Positions 51,618 to 61,262 of a stretch of DNA of 64,000 bases are shown here, piece by piece. Numbering within the stretch: the first letter of the stretch is position 1; each line of letters opens with the position of its first letter. Source of the stretch: Gottfriedia sp049568075 (GTDB lineage: Bacteria; Bacillota; Bacilli; Bacillales; Bacillaceae_G); the NCBI GenBank assembly GCA_049568075.1, contig CP144911.1; one strand, written 5' to 3'. Below the pieces are notes generated by a model. That model saw only the letters and a list, made by a program, of their open reading frames with translations, did no database searches and was not told the DNA's origin. The position numbers and the translations under genes are program-made.

Positions 51618-54600
51618 TTACTTTCTTGCTCCGTCTTTTCCAACTTTATATTTACCTACTTTAGTATTAACAGCCATTACGCCAGATTTATTGAAGTAAT
51701 AGTATTTACCACTGATTTTTTTCCAGCCATTGTTAAATCTTGATCCATCGCTGTTTAAGTAATACTTCTTACCACTTACTGTTAACCATCCTGTTTTCAC
51801 TACACCGTTTTTATCGAAGTAGTAGTATTTACCACTGATTGATTTCCAGCCATTGCTAACTCTTGATCCATCGCTGTTTAAGTAATACTTCTTGCCACTT
51901 ACTGTTAACCAACCAGTTTTCACTACACCGTTTTTATCGAAGTAGTAGTTTTTACCACTAATTGATTTCCAGCCATTGCTAACTCTTGATCCATCGTTGT
52001 TTAAGTAATACTTTTTACCACTTACTGTTAACCAACCAGTTTTTACTACACCGTTTTTATCAAAGTAGTAGTATTTACCGCTAATTGATTTCCAGCCATT
52101 ACTAAATCTTGATCCATCGCTGTTTAAGTAATACTTCTTACCACTTACTGTTAACCAACCAGCTTTTGCTTTCACACCAGTTGAATTAAAGTAGTAAGTT
52201 TTTCCTCCGATTACATTCCAGCCATATACTTTTACACCTTTACTATTTAAATAGTAAGTGTCTTTACCATCGTTTAACCAACCAGTTTGCATGAAGCCAT
52301 CTTTATTAAAGAAGTACCACTTGCCACTATTATTTAACCAGCCAATGTGTAAAGTACCATCTTTGTCTGCATAAACCATTTTAATGCCAACTTGTTTCCA
52401 AGCGCTGCGTAATAAACCAGATTTAGCATCAAAGTACGCTTTGTCACCGTATAAATTAAAGATACCAGATTGTGCTACACCTTTTGAATCAAAGTAGAAG
52501 TACGTATTGTTTTCTGGAACAAACGTGATGTCTGTTGCCATTACACCGCCCTCTTGATCGAAGTAGTAACGTTTTCCACTTAAATCTAACCAACCTCTAT
52601 GCATTTCACCAGTTGTTGGGTCAAAGTAGAATGTCGATGTCCAAGTGTAATCTTCTTCTGTTTGTTTAAGTTCTAAGAAGCCTTTGTGGATTTTACCATC
52701 TTCATCGTAGTAGTAAACTTTATTATCATCTTTTACTACCCAACCTGTTGTTAATGGAGCATCTGCACGATTAATTACTACTTCCTTCACTGTTTCGTTA
52801 CCAGCAAGGTCAGTCGCTCTTAATGTAATTTTGTTTTCTCCCTCTTTTAAAGGAACCGTTACTTTATAATCTTTGTTTAGTGGTTTTACGACATCAACTG
52901 GGCTAATTAATGGAACTTCAAATTCGTGGTTTTCACCAACGTAGAAGTTTAAGTAGCTATAGTTATCTTTTAAGTTTACATTAAATGTAACTTGATCTAC
53001 ATTTTTGTCCACTCGCTCAGGAGCATCTACATTAATTTCTGCTGCGTGCGTATCTACATAGACATGTCGAGCAACCGAGAAGCTCTTATTAGCAAAGTCT
53101 GTAGCTTCAACTTGTACAGTGTAAGGACCATCTTGGTCAAATGTTACAGTTGTTGAATAGTTGTAGTGTCCAGTCTTCGCATCAAAATCAACTGGAACTT
53201 CTTTTCCATTAACTTTAACTGTTTTAATGCCAATTTCATCTGTTACGAAACCTTTTACCGGAACTTTGTTATCACTATAAGCTCCCCATGGTTCTGGTGA
53301 GTTCGGAATATATTCACCGTTTTTATCTTTTGAGCCATCAGTAATATAAACTAGTGGAAGATCAACATCACCAATTGCTGCAGTATCCTCTGCGCCGTTA
53401 CCTGCATAGTCAACAGCAACTACTTCTACTATTGCCTTATTTGGAGCTGATGATAAATCAAATGAAGATTTAGTATTGTCAGTAGTTCCAACTTTGTTTC
53501 CATTTACGAAGATAGTATAATTTTGCACTCCAGTTCCATTATCTGATCCTTCCCAAGTTACAACTTTTTTATCTGGATCATAAGTAGCTTTAATGCTTGG
53601 AGCGTGAGTATCTACATACACAGGAATTTTCTTAGATTGCCACTGTGCACCTTCATAACCAATTACAGACTTAATCTCGTAATTGTATAATCCGTCTGGA
53701 ACGACTTCACCGTTTACTTTACCATCCCATATTGTTGACATGCTATCCTTCACGATACTGCCTTTACCACTGTCATAGGTATTTTTTGTAACATCAGATT
53801 GAGCACTTAAGCGGCGAAGGAATTTACCGTCTTTGTCTAGGATGTTATATTGTACTTCTTCTGCATTTCTTAAGAATGATGGAAGTGCGTTAATATCATC
53901 GGCAAATTTATCCCCGTTTGGTGATACTGCATAAAAGTTCTTTCCAGGAACAGAACCCCAGTAAGTTTTATCTCGATCAACTTTCATATCATGTGCTTTA
54001 CTATTAAGCCATGTTAAATCAAAAAAACGAGTTTCACCAAGATCTTTAAATCCATCAACGATTGGCAAACTGTCCCATTTACCGTAGAAGCCTACGTATG
54101 GTGCAGTTAAGTTTGGATTTCCAAGAGTACCGATAAGGTTTACAGATCCTTCAACGAATATATTATTATGAAGATCCACAGAAATCTCTTTTCCAGCCTT
54201 ATCGAATCCTGGAATTTTTGCATTAGTTAGATCAATCTTTACAGTGAAATCAACAGATTTACCCGCAGGTACCATAATTGAATCTGGTGCATCTATTTTC
54301 GCACCTTCTAATGCGCCTGTTTGAAGAGCGTTATGGTCGACATCATTAGTTTGATAAAATTCATCTGTTAATGCAGTAGTATCTACTTTATAAAACACAT
54401 CTTTATCAGAAATATTTTTAGCTGTATAAGTCATTGAAACTTGCTTAGATTGGAAATCCTTCAATTCGTATTTCGCTTCACCTGTTGACTTGTTATAGAA
54501 GTAAACTGGTGTTGTAACAGCATTTTCAATTTGCATCATGCCAGCACCTTGACGGCGAGGAGAGTACGGATGACCATCTAAATCATTAATTACCTTTGAA

Positions 54601-56549
54601 GTATTCATTAATAATACTTTCGCTAAATGAGTTCGTTCGCTAACGCTTAAAGAACTGAAACGCTTATCATTTTTCAAGTATTCTTGTACCAATGCAGAAC
54701 CACCAGCTACATGTGGAGCTGCCATTGAAGTACCACTCATTACTTCATATTGATTGTTATTAACTGTTGAATAGATATTTCCACCAGGAGCTGTAATTTC
54801 AGGCTTCAACTCAAGACTAGGTGTAACCCCCCATGAAGTAAAGCTTGTCATTCGGCCCATTTCAGGGCTTTCATTTTTCGCTGTTTGAGCAACATGTATT
54901 GTTCCTGAACCATTAATCGCATTCGCTAACGCTTCACCATCTGCTTTTGAGTTAACAAGCATCATTGGAACATCCCAACCGCCCTGGTTATCGTATTGAA
55001 CTCCGTTTGTTGCATTCCACACGATAATACCAGCAGCACCAGCTTGTGCAGCATACTTTGTCTTATCAGCAAAAGTATATGTTCCACGAGCTACTAATAC
55101 GATTTTTCCTTTTACATCTAAACCTTTATAATCATCTGGTCCACCTAATTTGTAGCTTCCATCAGCAGCGTTTTTACCAAGGTTTACAACTGGAATATTT
55201 CCACCAAATTTATCTGATAGATCTTTCCAACCATCAATACCTTTACCTAAGACACTTAAACTATTATTTCCCTCAACGGTGATCGCATGTTCATAAAGAT
55301 AAGCTTCATTTCCAGAAGCAGCTACTGAGATTGTATCTTTATTAAGACCAGGTGCACCTGTTACACCAATATCAGGATTATGTGATAGAGGATCATCCCA
55401 TCCAGAACCAATTTGATTCGAGTTACCTGAAGAAACAGCACACACAATACCATTGTCAACTGCACGAGTAATCGCAAGATCTTCTGCGCTATTTGGCTCA
55501 TAAGAAGATGCTACTGAACCAAGACTCATGTTTAGTACATCAGCACCTAGTTTAATAGAATCGTCGATCGCTGCAAGATAAATATCAGACCATGTAGATG
55601 GATAGCTTGGGTCATTACTAAATACTTTCATCGCAAGAACTTGTGCTTCCGGTGCAACCCCTTTAATACCACCATTTGCTTCGTCACCATTTGCAGCCGT
55701 AATACCTGCTACGTGCATACCGTGCATAGAAGCACCAGGTCCAAGATCTGTTACGATATCGTTTTGGTCATAATAGTTATAACCATAAGGAACTTTGTCA
55801 GTGTAGAACTTACCTGGCAATGCTTTATCATTTACAATTTGAGCTACAGAATCTTTTGTTAAGTCTTCTTTTGAAGGATCAGTTAATTTAAAATCACGGT
55901 GTGTTGGGTCAATCCCTGTATCGATAATGGAGATAACCATACCTTTACCATTGTAGCCAGTATCTTTCCAAGTTTCTTTAGACTGGATAAATTGATGACT
56001 CTTCGTCATATCAGGAGTAGATGGCTCAGCTGTAGGACGATTGTATTCATTTGCTAAATAAACATTTTTGACACCAGAAGTAGCTTCAATTTTTGCTACA
56101 TCACCAAATTCAACTACACCACTGAAACCGTTAAATGCAGTTGAAAATTGTTTCTTATAATTAATAGTAATTCCTTTTGCTTGTAATTTAGATTTAACTG
56201 AGTTTTGTTGACTTTTTACTGTAGCGTAAAGACTAGATTTTTGACTTTCAGATAAATCTTTAAATAATTTCCCTTGTTTTGTTGCGTATTCAATTGGTGA
56301 CTGCCCGTCCACTTCAACGATGACGCGAACTTTATCTGACGCTTTTAAATTTGCTTTCGCATCAGATACTTTGTTTTTATTTTGTAATTCTTTTGCTTCC
56401 TGAGTTTGTCTAATTTGTTCTAACTTTGATGCTAAATCACCTGGTCGGTAAGATTCAGCTGAAGTTGGTGAAACAAAAGCTAAATTAGAAAGAGCAAGAG
56501 CAGAAGCTAAAGCATATGTAGTTATTTTGCGATTTTTTTTGTTATTCAT
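51618..56549 (-). CDS. Secreted Vpr/C5a-peptidase-like subtilase with C-terminal wall-binding repeats
   Basis: This 1643-residue secreted protease has a signal peptide (about 1-31, ending SPTSAES) and an I9-type propeptide (about 70-170). The S8 domain has the triad D210 (IIDTGIDPTHRD), H276 (SMHGMHVAG) and S607 (SGTSMAAPHVAGG), with a PA domain inserted at about 430-555. Fn3-like and bacterial Ig-like domains follow (to about 1280). The C terminus is about ten tyrosine/glycine/tryptophan-rich repeats (GWLTVSGKKYYLN, ISGKYYYFDKNGV) of the choline-binding/glucan-binding type. These bind cell wall or teichoic acid. No sortase motif is seen. It is a single gene with its own terminator, probably an extracellular protein- or peptide-degrading enzyme. 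Confidence 0.92.
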   Translation of the reverse strand: MNNKKNRKITTYALASALALSNLAFVSPTSAESYRPGDLASKLEQIRQTQEAKELQNKNKVSDAKANLKASDKVRVIVEVDGQSPIEYATKQGKLFKDLSESQKSSLYATVKSQQNSVKSKLQAKGITINYKKQFSTAFNGFSGVVEFGDVAKIEATSGVKNVYLANEYNRPTAEPSTPDMTKSHQFIQSKETWKDTGYNGKGMVISIIDTGIDPTHRDFKLTDPSKEDLTKDSVAQIVNDKALPGKFYTDKVPYGYNYYDQNDIVTDLGPGASMHGMHVAGITAANGDEANGGIKGVAPEAQVLAMKVFSNDPSYPSTWSDIYLAAIDDSIKLGADVLNMSLGSVASSYEPNSAEDLAITRAVDNGIVCAVSSGNSNQIGSGWDDPLSHNPDIGVTGAPGLNKDTISVAASGNEAYLYEHAITVEGNNSLSVLGKGIDGWKDLSDKFGGNIPVVNLGKNAADGSYKLGGPDDYKGLDVKGKIVLVARGTYTFADKTKYAAQAGAAGIIVWNATNGVQYDNQGGWDVPMMLVNSKADGEALANAINGSGTIHVAQTAKNESPEMGRMTSFTSWGVTPSLELKPEITAPGGNIYSTVNNNQYEVMSGTSMAAPHVAGGSALVQEYLKNDKRFSSLSVSERTHLAKVLLMNTSKVINDLDGHPYSPRRQGAGMMQIENAVTTPVYFYNKSTGEAKYELKDFQSKQVSMTYTAKNISDKDVFYKVDTTALTDEFYQTNDVDHNALQTGALEGAKIDAPDSIMVPAGKSVDFTVKIDLTNAKIPGFDKAGKEISVDLHNNIFVEGSVNLIGTLGNPNLTAPYVGFYGKWDSLPIVDGFKDLGETRFFDLTWLNSKAHDMKVDRDKTYWGSVPGKNFYAVSPNGDKFADDINALPSFLRNAEEVQYNILDKDGKFLRRLSAQSDVTKNTYDSGKGSIVKDSMSTIWDGKVNGEVVPDGLYNYEIKSVIGYEGAQWQSKKIPVYVDTHAPSIKATYDPDKKVVTWEGSDNGTGVQNYTIFVNGNKVGTTDNTKSSFDLSSAPNKAIVEVVAVDYAGNGAEDTAAIGDVDLPLVYITDGSKDKNGEYIPNSPEPWGAYSDNKVPVKGFVTDEIGIKTVKVNGKEVPVDFDAKTGHYNYSTTVTFDQDGPYTVQVEATDFANKSFSVARHVYVDTHAAEINVDAPERVDKNVDQVTFNVNLKDNYSYLNFYVGENHEFEVPLISPVDVVKPLNKDYKVTVPLKEGENKITLRATDLAGNETVKEVVINRADAPLTTGWVVKDDNKVYYYDEDGKIHKGFLELKQTEEDYTWTSTFYFDPTTGEMHRGWLDLSGKRYYFDQEGGVMATDITFVPENNTYFYFDSKGVAQSGIFNLYGDKAYFDAKSGLLRSAWKQVGIKMVYADKDGTLHIGWLNNSGKWYFFNKDGFMQTGWLNDGKDTYYLNSKGVKVYGWNVIGGKTYYFNSTGVKAKAGWLTVSGKKYYLNSDGSRFSNGWKSISGKYYYFDKNGVVKTGWLTVSGKKYYLNNDGSRVSNGWKSISGKNYYFDKNGVVKTGWLTVSGKKYYLNSDGSRVSNGWKSISGKYYYFDKNGVVKTGWLTVSGKKYYLNSDGSRFNNGWKKISGKYYYFNKSGVMAVNTKVGKYKVGKDGARK
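51680..52171 (-). repeat. Tandem 123-bp repeats in subtilase gene
   Basis: Four in-frame units of exactly 123 bases (41 codons) are set by the common GTTAACCA starts at 51781, 51904, 52027 and 52150. The encoded unit alternates GWLTVSGKKYYLNSDGSR with NGWKSISGKYYYFDKNG. The units are nearly identical at DNA level, which indicates recent duplication and possible copy-number change. Confidence 0.88.
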
Positions 56550-57181
56550 TTCTCAGTTCCTCTCAAAATATTTAAATGAAAAATAAAATAGATCAGTACA
56601 AAACCTTCCTAAAAAACTTCCCCTGTTTTTTACGGTCATTCGAGGAATATCGACAGATTCATTGACTTATTTCTCAATATAGAACATGCCAAATTACCTC
56701 TAACACTTTCTTCCAGATAACCCCCTAATATCTCCTTTCACCGTTATGGAATCTATTAATACCTATACATTCTTACATAATTTTTTAATAGAATTAGTTT
56801 TTAAGGAATAATAGATAAATTAAATAATTCTTTTTTTGAGTCAAAACTCCTTTGTTAAATTTACAATATTTTTAAAATTTTTACATTTTTTTGTATTTTT
56901 AATAAAAATATGTAATTTTATGTACTAATTTATCGATTTGAAGCAGTTTTTAATAGACTTAAAGTTCTAGATATGTCTATACCAATAGATAACTATTCAC
57001 AAATTTTAATAAATGTAAAAGGATGTCATAGGACTTCTGTGGTAAATTTAGGAGAAAAAACTTCAAAATCAAAGTAGGTTTTGTTGGTCGAAGATGGCAA
57101 GAAGATTAGATTAACAATACAAATAGAATCAAAAAATAAAAAAGACAGCACCACCAACAGGTTTGCTGCCTTAATATTTTA
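56550..57181. other. Long AT-rich noncoding region
   Basis: The gap of 632 bases holds the subtilase promoter region, which cannot be placed with confidence, and at its end the lic operon terminator (57137-57171). No coding sequence is evident; the region is A/T-rich with many short T and A tracts (56800-56960). Confidence 0.4.
57137..57171 (-). terminator. Terminator of lic operon
   Basis: GGCAGCA-aacctgttggtgg-TGCTGTC is followed by TTTTTTATTTTTTG on the minus strand, 11 bases after the licH stop. Confidence 0.82.
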
Positions 57182-58495
57182 TTAAAAAAACTTAGGTAAA
57201 TATTCTTTATGAGCTTCTAGCATTTCGTCAACGATTGCTACAGCTACTTTATCATTTGCTACAAGTGGATTAATCGTCAAAGCAAGAATGGCTTTTTCGC
57301 GACTTCCTTTTACAGCAGCCTCAATTGCTGTTTGTTCGAAAGATTTAATCGTTTGAATTAATCCTCGTACAGGAACTGGTAATTCACCGATTGTCAGTGG
57401 AATTGGACCATCTTTTGTGATGACACAGCTAACTTCTACTGCACCGTCATATGGTAAGCCTGAAATAGCTCCCTTGTTCATCGTGTTTAATGGTTGGATA
57501 TCTCTCGTATCATTATAAATAGATGAAATTAAACGACAAGCCGCATCAGAATAGTAAGCTCCACCACGTTTTTCTAGCTCAGGTGGTTTTATATCTAGCG
57601 CTTCATCTTTATATTTTTCAAAAAGAGAAGCTTCAATTTTTTGCACGACTTCTGCACGCGTTTCATTCGATTTAAAATCTTTTAATGCTCTTTCAAGCAT
57701 TTCAGATGTTTTATAATAGTAATGGTGATAAGAACAAGGAATGACATTGACTGCTTTTACGAATTCAGGTGCCCATTCTTCAGCATCTATATTTTTTACA
57801 AAACTAGCATTAGCAGGATCCATAATCATTTCAAGCACTTGCTCTTTTACACTAACTCCGTCTAAATAAACCTCTGTACCATATACCATATGATTTAGAC
57901 CTGCAAAATCAATACGTACACGTGAATGATCTACGTTTAATAGTTTTGCAACACCCATTTCCATTCCGATCGGTATATTGCAAAGACCAATGAATCTCTT
58001 AACATTTGAATATCTTAATGCTGCTTCTGTAACCATACCTGCAGGGTTTGTAAAGTTAAGTATCCAAGCATCTGGACATAGCTCCTCAACTTCTTTACAA
58101 ATATCCAAAATAACGGGAATTGTACGTAAGGCTTTAAACAATCCACCTGCCCCGTTTGTTTCTTGACCGATTACCCCATGTTTAAGTGGAATTCTTTCAT
58201 CAAGTGCACGTGCAGCTAGTTGTCCAACACGAAGCTGTGTTGTAACAAAATCAGCATCTTTTAAGGCTTCACGACGATCATACGAAAGATGAATCTCCAT
58301 TGGTACTCCAGCTTTTTTGACCATACGCTTTGCTAGTGCACCAACTGTTTCTAATTTTTCGCGGCCAGCTTCTACATCAACAAGCCAAAGCTCAGTTACT
58401 GGAATTTGTTCATAGCGCTTAATAATTCCCTCAACCAATTCTGGCGTATAACTTGATCCCCCACCTATTGTAACGATTTTAAATTTCTTTGACAT
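57182..58495 (-). CDS. licH: 6-phospho-beta-glucosidase, GH4 family
   Basis: This 437-residue NAD-dependent GH4 enzyme has N-terminal KIVTIGGGSSYTPELVEGIIKRY, the substrate/metal region ETNGAGGLFKALRTIPVI, ILNFTNPAGMVTEA, FIGLCNIPIGMEMG with the conserved Cys, and GLNHMVYGTEV with the conserved His. It cleaves 6-phospho-beta-glucosides (cellobiose or lichenan products) brought in by the PTS. It is the last gene of the operon and overlaps licA by one base. Confidence 0.93.
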   Translation of the reverse strand: MSKKFKIVTIGGGSSYTPELVEGIIKRYEQIPVTELWLVDVEAGREKLETVGALAKRMVKKAGVPMEIHLSYDRREALKDADFVTTQLRVGQLAARALDERIPLKHGVIGQETNGAGGLFKALRTIPVILDICKEVEELCPDAWILNFTNPAGMVTEAALRYSNVKRFIGLCNIPIGMEMGVAKLLNVDHSRVRIDFAGLNHMVYGTEVYLDGVSVKEQVLEMIMDPANASFVKNIDAEEWAPEFVKAVNVIPCSYHHYYYKTSEMLERALKDFKSNETRAEVVQKIEASLFEKYKDEALDIKPPELEKRGGAYYSDAACRLISSIYNDTRDIQPLNTMNKGAISGLPYDGAVEVSCVITKDGPIPLTIGELPVPVRGLIQTIKSFEQTAIEAAVKGSREKAILALTINPLVANDKVAVAIVDEMLEAHKEYLPKFF

Positions 58496-58806
58496 TACTT
58501 TAGGCCCCTTTCATACATGTCAACGAACTCTTTTGCCAAATCTTTTACAGTCATTGCATTCATTAAGTGATCTTGAGCATGGATCATTAAAAGTGAAATC
58601 TCCGTTGGAGTGCCACCAATCTCTGATTGAATAAGCGTTGTTTGAATATGGTGTGCCTCATTTAAAGCATCACCTGATTCTTTCAATTTCTTGCGAGCTA
58701 AATCGAAGTCTTGTTTTTTTGCTGCTTGAATCGCTTCCATTGCAGCACTTCGACCATTTCCACCATGAAGAATCAGTGTGAAAATTTCCGTTTCATTTTT
58801 TACCAT
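58495..58806 (-). CDS. licA: PTS lactose/cellobiose-type EIIA
   Basis: This 103-residue EIIA is an all-helical trimeric protein with the phosphorylated His in SLLMIHAQDHLMNAM (residues about 72-86). It accepts phosphate from HPr and passes it to the LicB-type IIB. Its stop overlaps the ATG of licH by one base (TAATG). It follows IIB by 140 bases. Confidence 0.92.
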   Translation of the reverse strand: MVKNETEIFTLILHGGNGRSAAMEAIQAAKKQDFDLARKKLKESGDALNEAHHIQTTLIQSEIGGTPTEISLLMIHAQDHLMNAMTVKDLAKEFVDMYERGLK

Positions 58807-58946
58807 AAAACTGACCTCTTCTCTTTATTAATAAAATTTTTTATCGTCATAACCCTATGGTTATTAATTTTCAAAGTTATAAACCTAAAAGGTATTCATC
58901 GTATTTTTCTTGAGTAAAGATCAGAAATGTCACTTATCAACAATTA

Positions 58947-59255
58947 CTATTTATTTTCAATTAAATTGATAGCTTGCTCTAAGATTGCTTCACCATCACA
59001 CATACCGTAATTCATCATATTAATTACTTCAACTGGAATGTTTTTCTCTTCACAGATTTCTTCCATTTCTTCCAAAAGGAAACGTACTTGTGGACCTAAC
59101 AATAACACATCAGCTTCATCGATTTCTGAGCGAACAACTGATTCAGAAACTGCCCAAATGCGTGCTGAAATCCCTTTTGATACAGCAACTTTTTCCATTT
59201 TAGAAACGATTAGACTTGTTGACATGCCTGCAGCACAGCAAAGTAAGATATTCAT
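58947..59255 (-). CDS. licB: PTS lactose/cellobiose-type EIIB
   Basis: This 102-residue EIIB has the phosphorylated Cys in NILLCCAAGMSTSLIVSKM near residue 7 and the C-terminal INMMNYGMCDGEAILEQAINL. It phosphorylates the incoming sugar together with IIC. It lies 37 bases downstream of an RDD-family gene and upstream of licA. Confidence 0.93.
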   Translation of the reverse strand: MNILLCCAAGMSTSLIVSKMEKVAVSKGISARIWAVSESVVRSEIDEADVLLLGPQVRFLLEEMEEICEEKNIPVEVINMMNYGMCDGEAILEQAINLIENK

Positions 59256-59292
59256 GATGATTTCCTCTTTCTTTAGTAAGTTTTAAGTTTTT

Positions 59293-59808
59293 TTATATTT
59301 CATTCTTATTTATAACGACAAATCGACCGATTCGATCATGAACAGCTAATGATTTTTTATTAGCAAACATGCTAATAACTGATAAAAAGAACGGAAGACC
59401 TTGAAAAATAAACATCGTCAAAAATTTAAAGAAACTTCTAACAATCACTAGTAATACATAAGGAAGTATTCCCTTTTTATTATTAATGCGTGTTAACTTC
59501 AATCGAAAGATCTTCTTTCCAATTGTCGAACCTCTTAACAATAAGGTTGTTAAGACGTCATAACAAAAATAGATTATAAGCGATTGGAGAAATGCTTCAT
59601 TAAAAAGAGCCATTACCTTTACAGATGCATCTTGACTAGCAGTTGCTTTTTGAAGCTCAATCATATTTGCTAGAACTCTTGGAAAGTTTGGAAGTCCCGT
59701 CATTCGATACACAATTGACAAGATGATTGAAACAATTATTGCATCAATGACAAAGGCACCGATTCTTTTTAATCGAAACGAAGTTATAATTTTTTGTCGA
59801 TTTTCCAT
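59293..59808 (-). CDS. RDD-family membrane protein within the lic operon
   Basis: This 171-residue protein has three to four membrane segments. It has the RDD start FRLKRIGAFVIDAIIVSIILS with the Arg and Asp residues, and IGKKIFRLKLTRINNKKG. RDD proteins are mostly of unknown function; a few act as antiporters. It is located between IIC (49 bases) and IIB (37 bases) in the same orientation, an unusual place, so it is probably co-transcribed and may assist sugar uptake or membrane homeostasis. Confidence 0.82.
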   Translation of the reverse strand: MENRQKIITSFRLKRIGAFVIDAIIVSIILSIVYRMTGLPNFPRVLANMIELQKATASQDASVKVMALFNEAFLQSLIIYFCYDVLTTLLLRGSTIGKKIFRLKLTRINNKKGILPYVLLVIVRSFFKFLTMFIFQGLPFFLSVISMFANKKSLAVHDRIGRFVVINKNEI

Positions 59809-59857
59809 AAGTTTTAGTCCCTTCTTCTAATCAATTATTCATCTTTACTTGGGAGAA

Positions 59858-61162
59858 TTATTTACTAGCTTTCTCCATTTCTAAATTTTTCTTATCCCAA
59901 ATTCGGATGAATGGGAACCAAATGATTGAAGCCACTGCAAAAGCTACCAATTGCATGACTACCCCCATAATCTTACCACCCGTCATTAGATAACCACTTA
60001 TGAAATATGGTGTTGTCCATGGGATGATTGTTCCAGTTGTATGTGGGAAAATTCCCATTGCCGTACCAAAGTACGTTACTGTTAATACTGCTACTGGAGC
60101 TAGAATATAAGGAATCATTAAAAATGGATTTAAAACAATCGGAACACCAAACATGATTGGCTCATTAACGTTAAAGATAGATGGCCCAATTGCTAGTCGT
60201 CCTACCTTCTTAAGAAGTTTTGACTTCGCTAAAAATGCCATATAGATTGCAACTGGTAAAGTAGCACCAGAACCCCCCATCCAAATTCCATTCTCATAGA
60301 ATGTATACGTAATGATATGTGGTAACGTTTTACCTGCTTTAAGTGCTTCTAAGTTTGCATCTGCATTTGTAATCCAAATTGGTTCCATAACAGACGTGAT
60401 GATTGATGAACCGTGGATACCAAAGCTCCATAAAAGGTGTTCCATTAAACATGCGACAAGTGTACCAATATAAGTTGATCCTAAAATTGTAAACGGTTGT
60501 GTTACAACTTTATGAACAAACGTTGCAAAATCTCCCCAACCAGTATGACTAAATCCGTATCGAACTAGTAAGAAGAAAAGGATAATCACAAAGCCAGGAA
60601 TAAGAGCCGTAAATGAACGTGAAACCGTTGGCGGCACAGTATCTGGTAAAGTGATGATGATCTTCTTTTGTAAGAAGTAACGATAAATTTCAGCAGTAAT
60701 AATTGCAATGATTAATCCAACAAACAAGTATTGTGCACCAAAAAGATCAGGTGACCATGCAGATACTGTTTCCTTACCATCTTTGAAAGTACTCATAATA
60801 TTAACAATTAAATAACTTGCTAATGCTAATACTCCAGCTGGAACTCCATCAATATTCTTTTTATCGACCTTATAACTACTTGCTAAGGAATACGCTACGC
60901 CAAATACTGCAACTAATGCGATAATCCCCATTGAACCGTTATAAACGATGTCTCCAAAGGCATTCCAATTTTCACCAAATACTTTTGCCATGAAGTTTTG
61001 ATACCAATCCGCTTCTAACCAAGCTACGATAATGAAAAATGAACCAATGATCATTAGTGGCATGGCAAACATAATACCGTCACGCAAAGCAAGTAAGTGT
61101 CTTTGATTACCTATTTTCGAAGCGATCGGTAAGAATTTTTTTTCAAAAAAGCTGCTGTTCAT
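59858..61162 (-). CDS. licC: PTS lactose/cellobiose-type EIIC
   Basis: This 434-residue IIC has about ten membrane segments. It has the GNQRHLLALRDGIMFAMPLMIIGSFFII start, HLLWSFGIHGSSIITSVMEPIW, GGSGATLPVAIYM, IFNVNEPIMFGVPIVLNPFLMIPYILAP. It imports cellobiose, lichenan oligosaccharides or other beta-glucosides. The start is the ATG at 61160-61162 behind GAGGGGAT; a farther upstream frame has no better ribosome site. It is the first gene of the operon; the B. subtilis order is licBCAH. Confidence 0.9.
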   Translation of the reverse strand: MNSSFFEKKFLPIASKIGNQRHLLALRDGIMFAMPLMIIGSFFIIVAWLEADWYQNFMAKVFGENWNAFGDIVYNGSMGIIALVAVFGVAYSLASSYKVDKKNIDGVPAGVLALASYLIVNIMSTFKDGKETVSAWSPDLFGAQYLFVGLIIAIITAEIYRYFLQKKIIITLPDTVPPTVSRSFTALIPGFVIILFFLLVRYGFSHTGWGDFATFVHKVVTQPFTILGSTYIGTLVACLMEHLLWSFGIHGSSIITSVMEPIWITNADANLEALKAGKTLPHIITYTFYENGIWMGGSGATLPVAIYMAFLAKSKLLKKVGRLAIGPSIFNVNEPIMFGVPIVLNPFLMIPYILAPVAVLTVTYFGTAMGIFPHTTGTIIPWTTPYFISGYLMTGGKIMGVVMQLVAFAVASIIWFPFIRIWDKKNLEMEKASK

Positions 61163-61188
61163 TTCGATATCCCCTCTCAAAGGAATTA

Positions 61189-61228
61189 GGATCTTGGTAA
61201 ATCATTAATTCACCATATACCAAGATCC
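61189..61228 (-). terminator. Hairpin between surface protein gene and lic operon
   Basis: GGATCTTGGT and ACCAAGATCC form a perfect 10-bp stem with a 20-base loop. It ends about 25 bases before licC. The exit on the minus strand has no T run, so it may be a weak terminator or a leader structure for licC. Confidence 0.5.
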
Positions 61229-61262
61229 CTTTTAGAATTTATTTCTTTTTTAAATTTAAGAT

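Noticed and set aside
61189..61228. LicT-type RNA antiterminator in front of licC
   Set aside because: The stem is a simple 10-bp hairpin without the conserved RAT sequence and without a following overlapping terminator.
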